The notes: generated by a model not told the origin, from the sequence alone. Numbered from the stretch's first letter, positions 36,953 to 46,439 are shown. The stretch: 64,000 nucleotides of DNA from Chloroflexota bacterium (GCA_011322445.1 DRMV01000041.1:1-64000); one strand, 5' to 3'. Program-made: numbers and translations.

Positions 36953-37075
36953 AGGAGGCGACGCTCTTGTGGCGAAAGCCCCCCAGAGATGCCAGCCACA
37001 AAGCCGGGTAATCCGGCCGCCATGTAACCGTGTGACCATGTAACCATGTAACCACCCCCTCAACCGGAGGTTCCC

Positions 37076-38608
37076 ATGCCCATGCCCCTCGTGGAATGCA
37101 TCCCCAACTTTTCCGAAGGCCGCCGCCCCGAGGTCATCGAGGCCATCGTGAACGCCATCACTGCGGTGGACGGCGTGGTGCTGCTCGACCGTCATTCCGA
37201 CCCCGACCACAACCGCACCGTCGTCACCTTCGTGGGGCCGCCCGCGGCGGTGGAAGAGGCCGCCTTCCGCGGCATTGCCAAAGCCGCCGAACTGATCGAC
37301 CTCAACCATCACACCGGCGAGCACCCCCGCATCGGGGCGACCGATGTCGTGCCTTTCGTGCCCATCCGCGACATCACCATGACCGACTGCATTGAGATGG
37401 CCCGCCGCCTGGGCAAGCGGGTGGGCGAAGAACTCGGCATTCCGGTCTACCTCTACGAAAAGGCTGCCACCCGCCCCGAGCGGGAAAACCTGGAAAACAT
37501 CCGCCGCGGGCAGTACGAGGCGCTGAAAGAGGAAATCGGCGTCAACCCGGCCCGCGACCCCGACTTTGGCCCCAAGAAAGTTGGGCCCGCGGGCGCAACG
37601 GTCATCGGCGCGCGCGACCCGCTCATCGCTTACAACGTCTACCTCACCACCGACGACGTCAGCATTGCCAAAAAAATCGCCCGCGCGGTGCGGCATTCCT
37701 CGGGCGGGCTGCGCTATGTGAAAGCGCTGGGCATGTTGGTGGAAGGCCGCGCGCAGGTTTCCATGAACCTGACCAACTACCGCAAGACGCCCATCGCCCG
37801 CGTGGTGGAACTCATCCGGCGGGAAGCCGCCCGCTACGGCGTGGCGGTGCACCACAGCGAACTGGTCGGCCTGGCGCCCGAAGAGGCGCTGGTGAACGCC
37901 GCCCGCTGGTATCTCCAACTGGACCAGTTCGACCCCGACGAGCAGATTCTGGAACGCCGTCTCTACGCGGCCCTGGCCGAAAACCCGCCCTCGCCGCAGG
38001 GAGCCCCCGATTTCCTCGACCGCCTCGCGGCGGCTACCCCGACGCCCGGCGGCGGCTCGGCTTCCGCTTACGCTGCGGCGCAGGCGGCTGCGCTGGTGGC
38101 CATGGTCGGGCGGCTGACCGTGGGCAAGAAAAAGTACAAAGATGTGGAAGCCGAAGTGTGGCCGCTCATCGAGCAGGCCGACGCCCTGCGCCGCGACCTG
38201 ACCGCCGCGGTGGAAGAAGACGCCGCCGCCTTTGAGGCCTACATGGTCGCCCGCAAACTGCCCCGCAACACGGAAGAAGAAAAGGCGAAGCGCGCCCAGG
38301 CCATTCTGGAAGCCACCCGTACCGCCGCCGCCGTGCCGCTGAAGACCGCCCGCCTGGCGCTGCAAGTGTTGGACCTTGCCCGCCGCATCGCTGAAATCGG
38401 CAACGTCAATGCTGTCAGCGACGCAGGCACCGCGGCAGCCCTGGCCCGCGCCGCGGTGGAAGGCGCGGTGCTCAACATCCGCATCAACGCTACCGGCCTG
38501 CCGGAAGCCGAAGCCGCCGACATGACCGCCCAGGCTGACGACCTGCTGCGCCGTGCTGACGACCTCCACGCTGCGGTGATGGCCGCCGTCGCCGGGCGGA
38601 TGATGTAA
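37076..38608 (+). CDS. ftcD: Bifunctional glutamate formiminotransferase / formimino-THF cyclodeaminase
   Basis: 510 aa. Residues 1-300 transfer the formimino group from formiminoglutamate (histidine breakdown) to tetrahydrofolate: LVECIPNFSEGRRPEVIEAI, NHHTGEHPRIGATDVVPFVP. Residues about 310-500 are the cyclodeaminase helical bundle (TPTPGGGSASAYAAAQAAAL). The fused form is known from animals and some bacteria; many bacteria have separate proteins. GGAGG precedes the ATG; a second ATG lies two codons on. No hut genes are adjacent. Confidence 0.92.
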   Translation: MPMPLVECIPNFSEGRRPEVIEAIVNAITAVDGVVLLDRHSDPDHNRTVVTFVGPPAAVEEAAFRGIAKAAELIDLNHHTGEHPRIGATDVVPFVPIRDITMTDCIEMARRLGKRVGEELGIPVYLYEKAATRPERENLENIRRGQYEALKEEIGVNPARDPDFGPKKVGPAGATVIGARDPLIAYNVYLTTDDVSIAKKIARAVRHSSGGLRYVKALGMLVEGRAQVSMNLTNYRKTPIARVVELIRREAARYGVAVHHSELVGLAPEEALVNAARWYLQLDQFDPDEQILERRLYAALAENPPSPQGAPDFLDRLAAATPTPGGGSASAYAAAQAAALVAMVGRLTVGKKKYKDVEAEVWPLIEQADALRRDLTAAVEEDAAAFEAYMVARKLPRNTEEEKAKRAQAILEATRTAAAVPLKTARLALQVLDLARRIAEIGNVNAVSDAGTAAALARAAVEGAVLNIRINATGLPEAEAADMTAQADDLLRRADDLHAAVMAAVAGRMM

Positions 38609-38728
38609 TCCCGTCGGCGCGCAGCGCTGCGCCCCGACGTCCGTACTCGAGAGCCGCCCTGAGCGGAAGCGCCGCAAGGCGCTGAAGTCGAAGGGCGGGG
38701 TTTCGTTTGCTACTTTTGGGTTGGGCCA
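38609..38728. repeat. Palindromic repeat debris after ftcD
   Basis: Contains GTCGGCGCGCAGCGCTGCGCCCCGAC and CGCCCTGAGCG...CTGAAGTCGAAGGGCG, i.e. the CTGAGCG/GAAGTCGAAGG repeat text also seen in the glyQS insert, here degenerate. Two regular hairpins follow (38729-38786). Confidence 0.5.
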
Positions 38729-38786
38729 GGGGAAAGCCACGGCACGGGCATGGCTTTCCCTGCCTCACACCCCTTGCTCTGTGAGG
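38729..38786 (+). other. Two tandem hairpins in the polysaccharide cluster leader
   Basis: GGGGAAAGCCA/TGGCTTTCCCT (38729-38761, 10 bp plus one G-U) and CCTCACA/TGTGAGG (38763-38786, 7 bp) stand side by side, ending 12 nt before the first glycosyltransferase ATG. No T-run. Confidence 0.5.
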
Positions 38787-38798
38787 TCATATCGCCGC

Positions 38799-40394
38799 AT
38801 GAACCTGACTTCCAAACTTCAAGGCGCGCTGGCCCGCTGGCGGCTGAACATGGCGGCCCGTGAGGTCGCCGGGCACGCCCCCGAACCCGCCGAGGGGCCG
38901 CCCGTCGTCTTCTTCAACGCTTCCACCCGCCTGTGGGGGCTGAGCCAGAACGCGGCCTTCCAGTTGCTCACCGCCTGGAGCCTGCGCCTGCAGGGCGTGC
39001 CGGTGGTGCAGTTCGTCTGCCGCCGCGGGATGCCCCGCTGCATTTTGGGCACCGACTCCGACCGCCCCGACCCGCCCCCGCCCTGTGGCCTCTGCCAGGC
39101 GTGGTCGCGGCGGCTGTATGCCGGGATGCCGCAGCGCCCCTTTACCTATGCCGCCGACCCGGCGCTGGAAGCTGCCCTGGACGGCCTTTCGGTGGAAGCG
39201 TTGCAGGATTTCGTGCATCAGGGCGTGCCTTTGGGGGCGCTCGTGCTGCCGGGGCTGCGCTGGCGCCTGCGCCGCCACACCCTGGCCGACGACGCCCTCA
39301 CCCGCGCGCTGTATGCCGATTTCATCCGCGGCGCGTGGCAGGTGGTGCGCGACTTCGGCGCCCTGCTGGACGAAACCCGGCCGCGCGCCGCGGTGGTCTT
39401 CAACGGCCAGTTTTTCCCCGAAGCGGCGGCGCGCTGGGCTGCCCGGCAGCGCGGCGTGCGGGTCATCACCCACGAAGTCGGCCTGCGCCCCCTCACGGCC
39501 TACTTCACCGAGGGCGAAGCCACTGCCTACCCCATCGCCATCCCCGATGATTTTGACCTCACCCCCGAGCAAAACGCCCGCCTCGACGCCTACCTCAGCC
39601 GCCGCTTCCAGGGCGATTTCACCATGGCGGGCATCCGCTTCTGGCCGGAAATGCGCGGCCTGGACGAGGCTTTCCTGCGCAAGGCGGCGGGCTTCCGCCA
39701 GATTGTGCCGGTGTTTACCAACGTGATTTTCGACACCAGCCAGCCCCACGCCAACGTCGTCTTCCCGCACATGTTCGCGTGGCTGGACGCGGTGCTGGAA
39801 ATCACCCGGGCGCACCCCGAAACGCTGTTCGTGATTCGGGCGCACCCCGACGAGCAGCGCCCCGGCAAAGCGGCGCGGGAAAGCGTGCGCGAGTGGGTGC
39901 AGCGCCGCCGCGTCGCCGACCTGCCCAACGTGGTTTTCGTGGACTCGCAGGAGTTCCTCAACTCCTACGACCTGATTCGCCGCGCCAAGTTCGTCATGGT
40001 TTACAACTCCACCATTGGGCTGGAAGCCGTGCTCCTGGGCAAGGCAGTGCTCTGTGGCGGGAAGGCGCGCTTCACCCAGTATCCCATCGTGTTCTTCCCC
40101 CAGACGCCGGAAGCCTACCGCGCCCGGGCAGAGGAATTCCTGCGCGCCGACGGCGCAGAGGTGCCCGCCCCGCCGGAATTCCGCCGCAACGCCCGCCGCT
40201 TCCTCTACTACCAACTCTACAAAGTCTCGCTGCCTTTCGATGCCTTCCTGGAAGACGAACCGCGGGCGCGCGGCTATGTGCGCCTCAAGCCTTTCCGCTG
40301 GCAGGCGCTGCTGCCGGAAAACAGCCCCACCATGCGGGTGATTGCCGCAGGGCTGCTGGAAGAGCGGCCTTTCGTGATGCCGGAGGAGGTGTAA
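38799..40394 (+). CDS. Capsule-type polysaccharide glycosyltransferase
   Basis: 531 aa, soluble. The C-terminal half resembles capsule polysaccharide biosynthesis transferases of the GT-B type: TNVIFDTSQPHANVVFPHM, FVIRAHPDEQRPGKAARES and the donor-site pattern YNSTIGLEAVLLGKAVLCGG. The N-terminal half contains RAAVVFNGQFFPEAAARWAA. Substrate unknown. First gene of a five-gene plus-strand row for surface polysaccharide or glycoprotein synthesis. ATG 38799 was chosen over an upstream in-frame start that lies within the hairpins. Confidence 0.75.
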   Translation: MNLTSKLQGALARWRLNMAAREVAGHAPEPAEGPPVVFFNASTRLWGLSQNAAFQLLTAWSLRLQGVPVVQFVCRRGMPRCILGTDSDRPDPPPPCGLCQAWSRRLYAGMPQRPFTYAADPALEAALDGLSVEALQDFVHQGVPLGALVLPGLRWRLRRHTLADDALTRALYADFIRGAWQVVRDFGALLDETRPRAAVVFNGQFFPEAAARWAARQRGVRVITHEVGLRPLTAYFTEGEATAYPIAIPDDFDLTPEQNARLDAYLSRRFQGDFTMAGIRFWPEMRGLDEAFLRKAAGFRQIVPVFTNVIFDTSQPHANVVFPHMFAWLDAVLEITRAHPETLFVIRAHPDEQRPGKAARESVREWVQRRRVADLPNVVFVDSQEFLNSYDLIRRAKFVMVYNSTIGLEAVLLGKAVLCGGKARFTQYPIVFFPQTPEAYRARAEEFLRADGAEVPAPPEFRRNARRFLYYQLYKVSLPFDAFLEDEPRARGYVRLKPFRWQALLPENSPTMRVIAAGLLEERPFVMPEEV

Positions 40395-40396
40395 GC

Positions 40397-42010
40397 ATGG
40401 CGCGCTGGAAGCGGCTGCCGTGGGATGCGGCTTTGTGGGGCGTGGTGGCGGTGGTTCTGGCTGCACACCTTTACCTGGCGCTGACGCCGGCCAACAGCCT
40501 GCTCAACTGGTTCCACTTCGACGATGCGTTTTATTACTTCAAAACGGCGCAGAACATTGCCCTCGGCCACGGCGTGACTTTCGACGGCACCGGCGCGACC
40601 AACGGCTTTCATCCCCTCTGGATGGCGGTGTGTGTGCCCATCTTTGCGCTGAGCCGCTGGTTTGGGCTGCTCGTGCCGCTGCGGGTGCTGGTGGTGGTGG
40701 TCGGCGTGCTGATGGCCGCGACCGCGTGGGTGATGGGGCGCACCGGTGCGCGTGTTTTTGGCCGCCCGGTGGGGTTGTTGCTGGCGGCAGGGTGGGCTTT
40801 GTGGCCGCCGCTCTACATGACCACCGTCGCGGGCGGCATGGAAAGCAGCCTGAACGCGCTCAGCCTGGCGTGGCTGTGGACGGCCTGGGCCGCGGTCTGG
40901 CCCCAGCCCGACGATGCCGCGGCGGTGCGGCGGCTGGGCTGGGCCGCGGCCTTTGCCATGCTGAGCAGGCTGGATAACGCGCTCATCGTGGCCGGGCTGG
41001 GGTTGTGGCTGCTGGGCCGCTGGTGGTGGGAGAGGAAAGTGCCTTTCCGCCGCCTGCTGCGGCTGGCGTGGCGGTTCGGCGCGCCGGGGCTGTTTGGTGT
41101 GGGGGCGTTTTTGCTGTGGAGCCGCCTGGTGGTGGGGGTGTGGATGCCCATCAGTTCGCTGGTCAAGCACTGGTGGGGCGGCCTGGATGGCACGGTGTAC
41201 GGTCGCATGGCCGTGCGCTTTCGGCTGGAACATGCTATCGCACGGCTGCTGGCTTCTCCTGCTGCTTTCTGGCAGCGTTACCACCTTTGGTTGCTCGCGG
41301 CGCTGGTCGGTGGGGTGGCGGCGCTGGCGGCCGGGTGGCTGCTGTGGCGGTTTGCCCGCCGTGCCTCCCTGCCGGAAGCATGGACTGCGCCTTTCCGCCG
41401 CGGCGTAGTGCTGCCCTGGGCGCTGCTCGCCGGCGGCCACTGGCTTTACATGAAGGTGCTCTCGGGCATGTTGCCGTTACGGGATTGGTATTGGCTGCCT
41501 GAAGAAATGGCGGTGGCGCTTGTTGGGGCGGCTTTTCTTGCGGGCGCTGGGGCGTGGGCGGCGCGCCAATGGCCTGCGCTGCGGCGAGCGGGTTTCCCCG
41601 TGGCCGCGGTGTTGAGTGCCGCGTTGGCGGTGTTTTTTCTCGGCTGGATGGGGCGCACTTTCCCCCGCCACAACGACCACCTGCACCCCTACCTTGCCCA
41701 GGCTCGCTGGGTGGAAGCCCACACGCCTCCCGGCGCCGTGATTGCCGCCCCCGGCGCGGGCGCGTTAGGGTATTTCGTGCAAGGGAGGCGCATCGTCAAC
41801 ATGGACGGCCTCATCAGCACCCCGGCCTACCTGCGCGCCTGGCAGGCAGGAAAACAGCGCGCTTACCTTCGCCGCCTGGGCGTGCGTTACATTTTTGCCG
41901 GTTTTTGGATAAAATGGGCGCGCCCTTATGCCGCCATCAACCCCTACATTGGCACCGCGGCGACCTTCCGCTATGATGGCGAGGTGTTTGGGCTGTTCGA
42001 CCTCAATTGA
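40397..42010 (+). CDS. Multi-pass GT-C type glycosyltransferase
   Basis: 537 aa with about 10 transmembrane helices. After the first helix comes FHFDDAFYYFKTAQNIALGH, the acidic first loop typical of lipid-phosphate-sugar-dependent GT-C enzymes, then NGFHPLWM. The C-terminal periplasmic part contains TPPGAVIAAPGAGALGYF. It probably transfers a sugar from a polyprenyl carrier to glycan or protein. ATG at 40397 has GGAGGAGG 2 nt after the previous stop; the longer open frame upstream runs through the previous gene in another frame. Confidence 0.75.
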   Translation: MARWKRLPWDAALWGVVAVVLAAHLYLALTPANSLLNWFHFDDAFYYFKTAQNIALGHGVTFDGTGATNGFHPLWMAVCVPIFALSRWFGLLVPLRVLVVVVGVLMAATAWVMGRTGARVFGRPVGLLLAAGWALWPPLYMTTVAGGMESSLNALSLAWLWTAWAAVWPQPDDAAAVRRLGWAAAFAMLSRLDNALIVAGLGLWLLGRWWWERKVPFRRLLRLAWRFGAPGLFGVGAFLLWSRLVVGVWMPISSLVKHWWGGLDGTVYGRMAVRFRLEHAIARLLASPAAFWQRYHLWLLAALVGGVAALAAGWLLWRFARRASLPEAWTAPFRRGVVLPWALLAGGHWLYMKVLSGMLPLRDWYWLPEEMAVALVGAAFLAGAGAWAARQWPALRRAGFPVAAVLSAALAVFFLGWMGRTFPRHNDHLHPYLAQARWVEAHTPPGAVIAAPGAGALGYFVQGRRIVNMDGLISTPAYLRAWQAGKQRAYLRRLGVRYIFAGFWIKWARPYAAINPYIGTAATFRYDGEVFGLFDLN

Positions 42011-42014
42011 AGCG

Positions 42015-42968
42015 ATGAATGCTATGAAAACGCCCCTTTGCTCGCTCGTGATTCGCGCCTACAACGAAGAAAAGCATATCGGCCGTTTGCTGGAAGGCGT
42101 GATGCAGCAGACGGTGAAGGATTGCGAAATCATCCTGGTGGATTCGGGTTCTACTGATGCCACCGTGGCCATCGCCCGCCGCTACCCCGTGCAGGTGGTG
42201 CACATTGCGCCGCAGGAATTCACCTTTGGGCGCTCGCTCAACCTGGGCATTCAGCACGCCCGCGGGGAATTCATCGTCATCGCCAGCGCGCACGTCTATC
42301 CGGTGTACCCCGACTGGCTGGAACGCCTGCTGGCGCCCTTTGCCGACCCGCAGGTGGCGCTCACTTACGGCAAGCAGCGCGGCGACCACCGCACGAAGTT
42401 TTCCGAGCACCAGATCTTCGCCCGCTGGTTCCCCGAAACCACGAATTTGCGCCAGCGGCACCCCTTCTGCAACAATGCCAACGCGGCCATCCGCCGGGCG
42501 CTGTGGGAACAGCACCCCTACGACGAAACCCTCACCGGCCTGGAAGACTTGGCCTGGGCGCAGTGGGCCATCGCGCAGGGCTATGTCCTGGCCTATGTGG
42601 CCGAGGCAGAAATCGTGCATGTTCACGAAGAGACGCCCCGCAAGGTGCTCAACCGCTACCGCCGCGAAGCGATGGCCTTCAAGCGCATTTATCCCGAAGC
42701 CCGCTTTTCGCTGTGGGATTTCGTGCGCCTTTCCACGGCCAACATCGCCAGCGACCTGTATCACGCTGCCCGTCAGGGGGTGTTGTGGCGCAACCTGGGC
42801 AGCATTTTCTGGTTCCGGCTGATGCAGTTTTGGGGCACTTACCGCGGCTACCGCACCGCCCAGGCCCCGCTGACCGACCACTTGCGGCAGACTTTTTATT
42901 ACCCGCGCGGTTTGCGGCGGGAACCCTCTCGCGCCCGCGAGGGTGTGGAGCCGATTCGCTATGAATAA
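42015..42968 (+). CDS. Glycosyltransferase family 2
   Basis: 317 aa. GT-A fold: CSLVIRAYNEEKHIGRLLEG, IILVDSGSTDATVAIARRY, and instead of a plain DxD the stretch VIASAHVYPVYPDW, then NNANAAIRRALWEQHPYDET and GLEDLAWAQWA. This matches family 2 enzymes that extend surface glycans, often rhamnosyltransferase-like. It starts 4 nt after the GT-C gene and overlaps the parvulin gene by 8 nt. Confidence 0.85.
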   Translation: MNAMKTPLCSLVIRAYNEEKHIGRLLEGVMQQTVKDCEIILVDSGSTDATVAIARRYPVQVVHIAPQEFTFGRSLNLGIQHARGEFIVIASAHVYPVYPDWLERLLAPFADPQVALTYGKQRGDHRTKFSEHQIFARWFPETTNLRQRHPFCNNANAAIRRALWEQHPYDETLTGLEDLAWAQWAIAQGYVLAYVAEAEIVHVHEETPRKVLNRYRREAMAFKRIYPEARFSLWDFVRLSTANIASDLYHAARQGVLWRNLGSIFWFRLMQFWGTYRGYRTAQAPLTDHLRQTFYYPRGLRREPSRAREGVEPIRYE

Positions 42969-43854
42969 ATCCATGCGCACGCTTTGGCTTTGGGGGGCCG
43001 TGTTGATGCTGGGGCTGGCTTCCTGCGGGAAGGCCGCACCGGCATCGCCTTCCCCTTCCCCCTCGCCGAGCGCCACGCCTTTTCAGCCTTCGCCCACGCC
43101 GGTGCCTCTTGCCGCGGTGGTGAACGGAACGCCGATTCCCCTTGCCGAGTTCCAGGCCGAAATGGCGCGCTTCCGCGCCGCTGAGGCCGAAGTTGGCACG
43201 AAACTCGCACCGCAGGAAAGCGCCACGCGGGTGCTGAACGACATGATCGACCGCATGTTGCTCGCCGAGGCCGCTTACCGGGAAGGCTTCCAGCCGCCCA
43301 GTGATGAAACCCTGTGGCAGCAGGCCGTGCAGGAAGCAGGCGGTGAGGATGCTTTGCAAACCTTTTTGCAAAAGCAGGGTTACACCCGGGCAAGTTTTTT
43401 GCAGGCGCTGCGACAGGCCCAGGCTGCAGCCTGGATGGTGCAGCACATTGCTGCCCAGGTGCCTGCGGAAGCGGAACAGGTGCATGCCCGGCAGATTTTA
43501 GTTTATAATAAACAAGAGGCTGAAAATATTTTGACCCGCCTGAATCAGGGCGAGAAGTTTGCAGCCCTGGCGGCGGCCTACGACCCCGAAGGGCGGGGCG
43601 ACTTGGGTTGGTTCCCGCGGGGTTATTTGACCCAACCGGCAGTGGAAGCCGCCGCGTTTTCGCTGAAGGTGGGGCAGGTGAGCGGCATTATTGAGACACC
43701 GTTGGGCTACCACATCATTCAAGTGGAAGGCCGCGAAACCCGCCCGCTTTCCCCTGATGCCCGACGAAAGTTGCAAATGGCCGCGGTGCAGGCCTGGCTG
43801 CAGCAACAACGGAAGAACAGCACCTTGCGTATTTTGCTCACCCCTTCGCCTTAG
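42961..43854 (+). CDS. Parvulin-type peptidyl-prolyl isomerase lipoprotein
   Basis: 297 aa. Lipobox LASC, then a Ser/Pro stalk. A SurA/PrsA-like N-terminal chaperone region (VVNGTPIPLAEFQAEMARFR) is followed by a parvulin domain from about 185 (VHARQILVYNKQEAENILTR, DLGWFPRGYL, IIETPLGYHIIQVEGRE). It helps fold exported proteins at the outer face of the membrane. ATG 42961 overlaps the previous gene; the frame upstream is not needed. Confidence 0.87.
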   Translation: MNKSMRTLWLWGAVLMLGLASCGKAAPASPSPSPSPSATPFQPSPTPVPLAAVVNGTPIPLAEFQAEMARFRAAEAEVGTKLAPQESATRVLNDMIDRMLLAEAAYREGFQPPSDETLWQQAVQEAGGEDALQTFLQKQGYTRASFLQALRQAQAAAWMVQHIAAQVPAEAEQVHARQILVYNKQEAENILTRLNQGEKFAALAAAYDPEGRGDLGWFPRGYLTQPAVEAAAFSLKVGQVSGIIETPLGYHIIQVEGRETRPLSPDARRKLQMAAVQAWLQQQRKNSTLRILLTPSP

Positions 43855-43868
43855 CAGAGAGGGCGCTC

Positions 43869-44591
43869 ATGTCTTTGGAATTTATCGACGAACCCCAACG
43901 CAAGAAAAAATCTTCGGGCTGGATCTGGAACTTGCTCACGGTGCTGATCGTGGTGGCGACGCTGTGCATGTTGAGCGGCTTCATGTTGGTCTTCATCAAC
44001 CCTTATGTGCCGTTCAACCCCTTTCCCCCGCCCACGCTGCCGCCGACGCTCAGTTTCCCGAGCCCCACAGCCACCCTGCCGGTGGTCACGCTTCCCCCTA
44101 CCTGGACGCCAACGCCTACCATTACCCCCAGTCCGACGAGCACGCCCACGCCGGCGCCGACGCTGACACCTACCCCGACGGTGCCGCCCACCCCAACCCT
44201 TTCGCCTACGCCATACCCCTATGAACTCCAGCCCGGCACCCCGACGTACAGCACCAGCAAGGTGTTCCACAGCGCCGAGGGTTGTAATTGGCTGAGTGTG
44301 GCCGGCCAGGTACTGGATGCCAGCGGCAAGCCGGTGGTCATCAACGTCATGGTGCGAGGGGAACTGGCAGGCACGCCGGTGGAACTCTACACCATCAGCG
44401 GCACGGCCACCAACTTCGGGCCGGGTGGTTACGAAATTCAACTGGCAGACCATCCCATTGCGAGCAGCCACACCCTTTACATTCAGTTGGTGGACCCCAA
44501 CGGTTTGCCGGTTTCCCCGCAGATTTACTTTGATACCCACGACTCGTGTGAGGAGAACATTACCCTCATCAACTTCCGCCTGAGGCCGTAA
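43869..44591 (+). CDS. Membrane-anchored protein with Thr-Pro stalk and beta domain
   Basis: 240 aa, not recognised as a named family. Cytoplasmic basic tail (PQRKKKSSGW), one transmembrane helix (about 19-43), roughly 70 residues of Thr/Pro stalk, then a 115-residue beta-rich domain beginning FHSAEGCNWLSVAGQVLDAS with two Cys (Cys-Asn-Trp and DSCEEN) that may pair. The domain resembles carboxypeptidase-regulatory or Ig-like modules. Last gene of the polysaccharide row; ends at a strong terminator. A surface-exposed structural role is inference. Confidence 0.65.
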   Translation: MSLEFIDEPQRKKKSSGWIWNLLTVLIVVATLCMLSGFMLVFINPYVPFNPFPPPTLPPTLSFPSPTATLPVVTLPPTWTPTPTITPSPTSTPTPAPTLTPTPTVPPTPTLSPTPYPYELQPGTPTYSTSKVFHSAEGCNWLSVAGQVLDASGKPVVINVMVRGELAGTPVELYTISGTATNFGPGGYEIQLADHPIASSHTLYIQLVDPNGLPVSPQIYFDTHDSCEENITLINFRLRP

Positions 44592-44621
44592 AAGGCGCTG
44601 CGCCCCGTGGGGGGCTATGAG

Positions 44622-44685
44622 ACCGCAGGTTGTTTGCTCATTCGCAGGATGTTGCAGCGAGGGGCAGGCAACCTGCGGTTTTTTT
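44622..44685 (+). terminator. Terminator of the polysaccharide row
   Basis: ACCGCAGGTTG (44622-44632) pairs perfectly with CAACCTGCGGT (44669-44679), followed by TTTTTTTA. The loop is long (36 nt). The stem ends inside the tail of the convergent DUF92 gene. Confidence 0.75.
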
Positions 44686-45487
44686 ATTGCAACCAGGCCC
44701 ACACCGCGACGGCCAGCGCCGCTCCTGCGGCGGAAGCCAGCGCGTTGACGACATCGTTGTTCATCCAGCGCCACCCCCGTTGCCGGTGCGTGGGCGTGCC
44801 GCAAGTGTGGCGCGGCGAATGTTCGGTTTCCTTTTGGCAGGCAGGGCAAAAGAACATGGCCTGCACGGTGGCCCCCAGCAGGGAATCCAGCAAGGCGCCG
44901 CCCCATCCGCCGAGGGTTACGGCCAGCGCAGTGGCCCAGGTGGGGGCGCCCCACAAAGCGCAGCCGCCAAGCAGCGCCGCGCCGCCAAAGGCTGCCGCCA
45001 GCCCCACGGGGGAGACCCCGCCCGAGGTCCCCGGCGGCACGGGATGGCCTGTGAGAATGTGGCGCGGCTTCCAGGGGGAAAGCACGCCGATTTCCGTTGC
45101 CCATGTGTCGGCGTTGACGGCGGCCAACGCCCCCGCGAAAGCCACCCACGCCCAGCGGGCTTCCGGCTGCCAGGCGTGGAACACCGCTAACGCCGCCGCC
45201 AGCCCCCCGTTGGCGGCTACCTGCCCCCAATCGCGCTGGCTGCCTTTGGCGAACTTTTCGCTCAGGGTGTGCTTGCGGTGGCGGAAAAGGTGCGAAAGCG
45301 CGCTGGAAGAGATGAAGAAAACCAGCAGCAACGCGGCCCAGGCCCAACCGCCCAGGCCAAACACCAGTCCCCCCACGACCAGGGCAGCCCACGCGCCGCT
45401 GGAAGCCAGCGCCCGCGCCCGATAAGCGCCCCACGCCACCAGCGCGGCCGCGGCGCTGCCCAGCCCCACCTGGGCGAACAGGCTCAT
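44684..45487 (-). CDS. DUF92 membrane protein
   Basis: 267 aa, about seven helices. DUF92 family: WGAYRARALASSGAWAALVV at the start, ALSHLFRHRKHTLSEKFAKG, AAVNADTWATEIGVLS and GTSGGVSPVGLAAAFGGA. Plant members (VTE6) are phytyl-phosphate kinases; the bacterial role is unknown, perhaps prenyl-phosphate metabolism. ATG overlaps the stop of the upstream gene by 4 nt. Confidence 0.8.
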   Translation of the reverse strand: MSLFAQVGLGSAAAALVAWGAYRARALASSGAWAALVVGGLVFGLGGWAWAALLLVFFISSSALSHLFRHRKHTLSEKFAKGSQRDWGQVAANGGLAAALAVFHAWQPEARWAWVAFAGALAAVNADTWATEIGVLSPWKPRHILTGHPVPPGTSGGVSPVGLAAAFGGAALLGGCALWGAPTWATALAVTLGGWGGALLDSLLGATVQAMFFCPACQKETEHSPRHTCGTPTHRQRGWRWMNNDVVNALASAAGAALAVAVWAWLQ

Positions 45488-46368
45488 CCTGCACCCCCCA
45501 GCAGCACCACGCCTACCGAGGCCAGAAAGCCCACGGCAGCCACTGCACCGACCACCCAGATGAGGTAGGCCATGGCTCGGCGGCTGGGGGATTGGTAAGC
45601 AAACAGCCCCAGCCCGGCGTTCAGGCCCTGGAAGAGCACGGCGGCTGCTGCCAGCAACACTGCCCGGTCATCGGCGACGGCGCTGCTCCCCCCTGCCAGG
45701 CTCGAGGCGGCCAGGCTGCTCCAAATCACGGCGGCGAGGGTGGCGCCCCAGGCCGTCAGCAAGAGCGCGCGGGCGAAAGCATCGCGCCAGATGGCGTTCA
45801 GCCAGCGGGTGGGGCGGTGCGAGACGGGTGCCACGGTTTCCAGCGAGCCTTCCTCGGCGGCGCGCCGCACGGCTTCCAGGAAGGCCGCAGGGTCGGCGGG
45901 TGAAATCACAAAGCGGCGATCTTCGGTAGCGATGACCACCAGCCCTTGTGGCTGGGCGGCCATGAAGGTAAAGCGCAGGTTGCCTGCCTGCCGCTCGCCC
46001 GTCAGGTTGCCCGGCCACCGCACGCGCGGCAGAGGGAGCGGCGTTTCCAGCGCCTCGGCCGTTTGCACCCACACCACGGCCTGCAAGGGCACTTCTTCCA
46101 CCCACCAGCCCCATTGCAGCACCAGCCGGTCGCGACTTACGGTGTAGGCTGCCCGCTGCAGGGCATACGCGCCGTAAAGCAGCAGCGGCAGCGGCGCGGT
46201 GAGAAGCAGCCCCAAAAGCAGGAAAGCCAGCCCGCCGCGTGCTGGCTGCGCCGCGAGGTAATAGCATACGCCCGCACCCGCCGCCAGCACGGCGGCAGCC
46301 GCGATCTGCACCGCAGTGCCGGGGTGGTGAGGAGGGGTAAAAGCAGGGGAGGTCTCGGAAGGCATCAT
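45484..46368 (-). CDS. Membrane protein with bacterial PH-like domain
   Basis: 294 aa. Two N-terminal helices (about 20-65) precede a small beta-rich region (YTVSRDRLVLQWGWWVEEVP to RRFVISPADPAAFLEAVRRA) that fits the bacterial PH (YdbT/YvbH-type) pattern; three more helices close the protein. Function unknown. It starts a two-gene unit with the DUF92 gene and has a perfect extended -10 box upstream. Confidence 0.6.
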   Translation of the reverse strand: MMPSETSPAFTPPHHPGTAVQIAAAAVLAAGAGVCYYLAAQPARGGLAFLLLGLLLTAPLPLLLYGAYALQRAAYTVSRDRLVLQWGWWVEEVPLQAVVWVQTAEALETPLPLPRVRWPGNLTGERQAGNLRFTFMAAQPQGLVVIATEDRRFVISPADPAAFLEAVRRAAEEGSLETVAPVSHRPTRWLNAIWRDAFARALLLTAWGATLAAVIWSSLAASSLAGGSSAVADDRAVLLAAAAVLFQGLNAGLGLFAYQSPSRRAMAYLIWVVGAVAAVGFLASVGVVLLGGAG

Positions 46369-46401
46369 TTTTCTGCCGCCAGGCTGAGAAAGCGTGCCGC
46401 C

Positions 46402-46410
46402 ATTATATCA
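46402..46410 (-). promoter_or_regulatory. Extended -10 promoter of the PH-like/DUF92 unit
   Basis: Minus-strand TGATATAAT, 33 nt before the start codon. Confidence 0.6.
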
Positions 46411-46439
46411 GGGGAGGGAATGGCAGCAAACGGTTCCCC

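Noticed and set aside
39779-40396. Upstream extension of the GT-C glycosyltransferase frame
   Set aside because: It overlaps the previous glycosyltransferase in another frame; ATG 40397 has a strong ribosome site and starts the first membrane helix.
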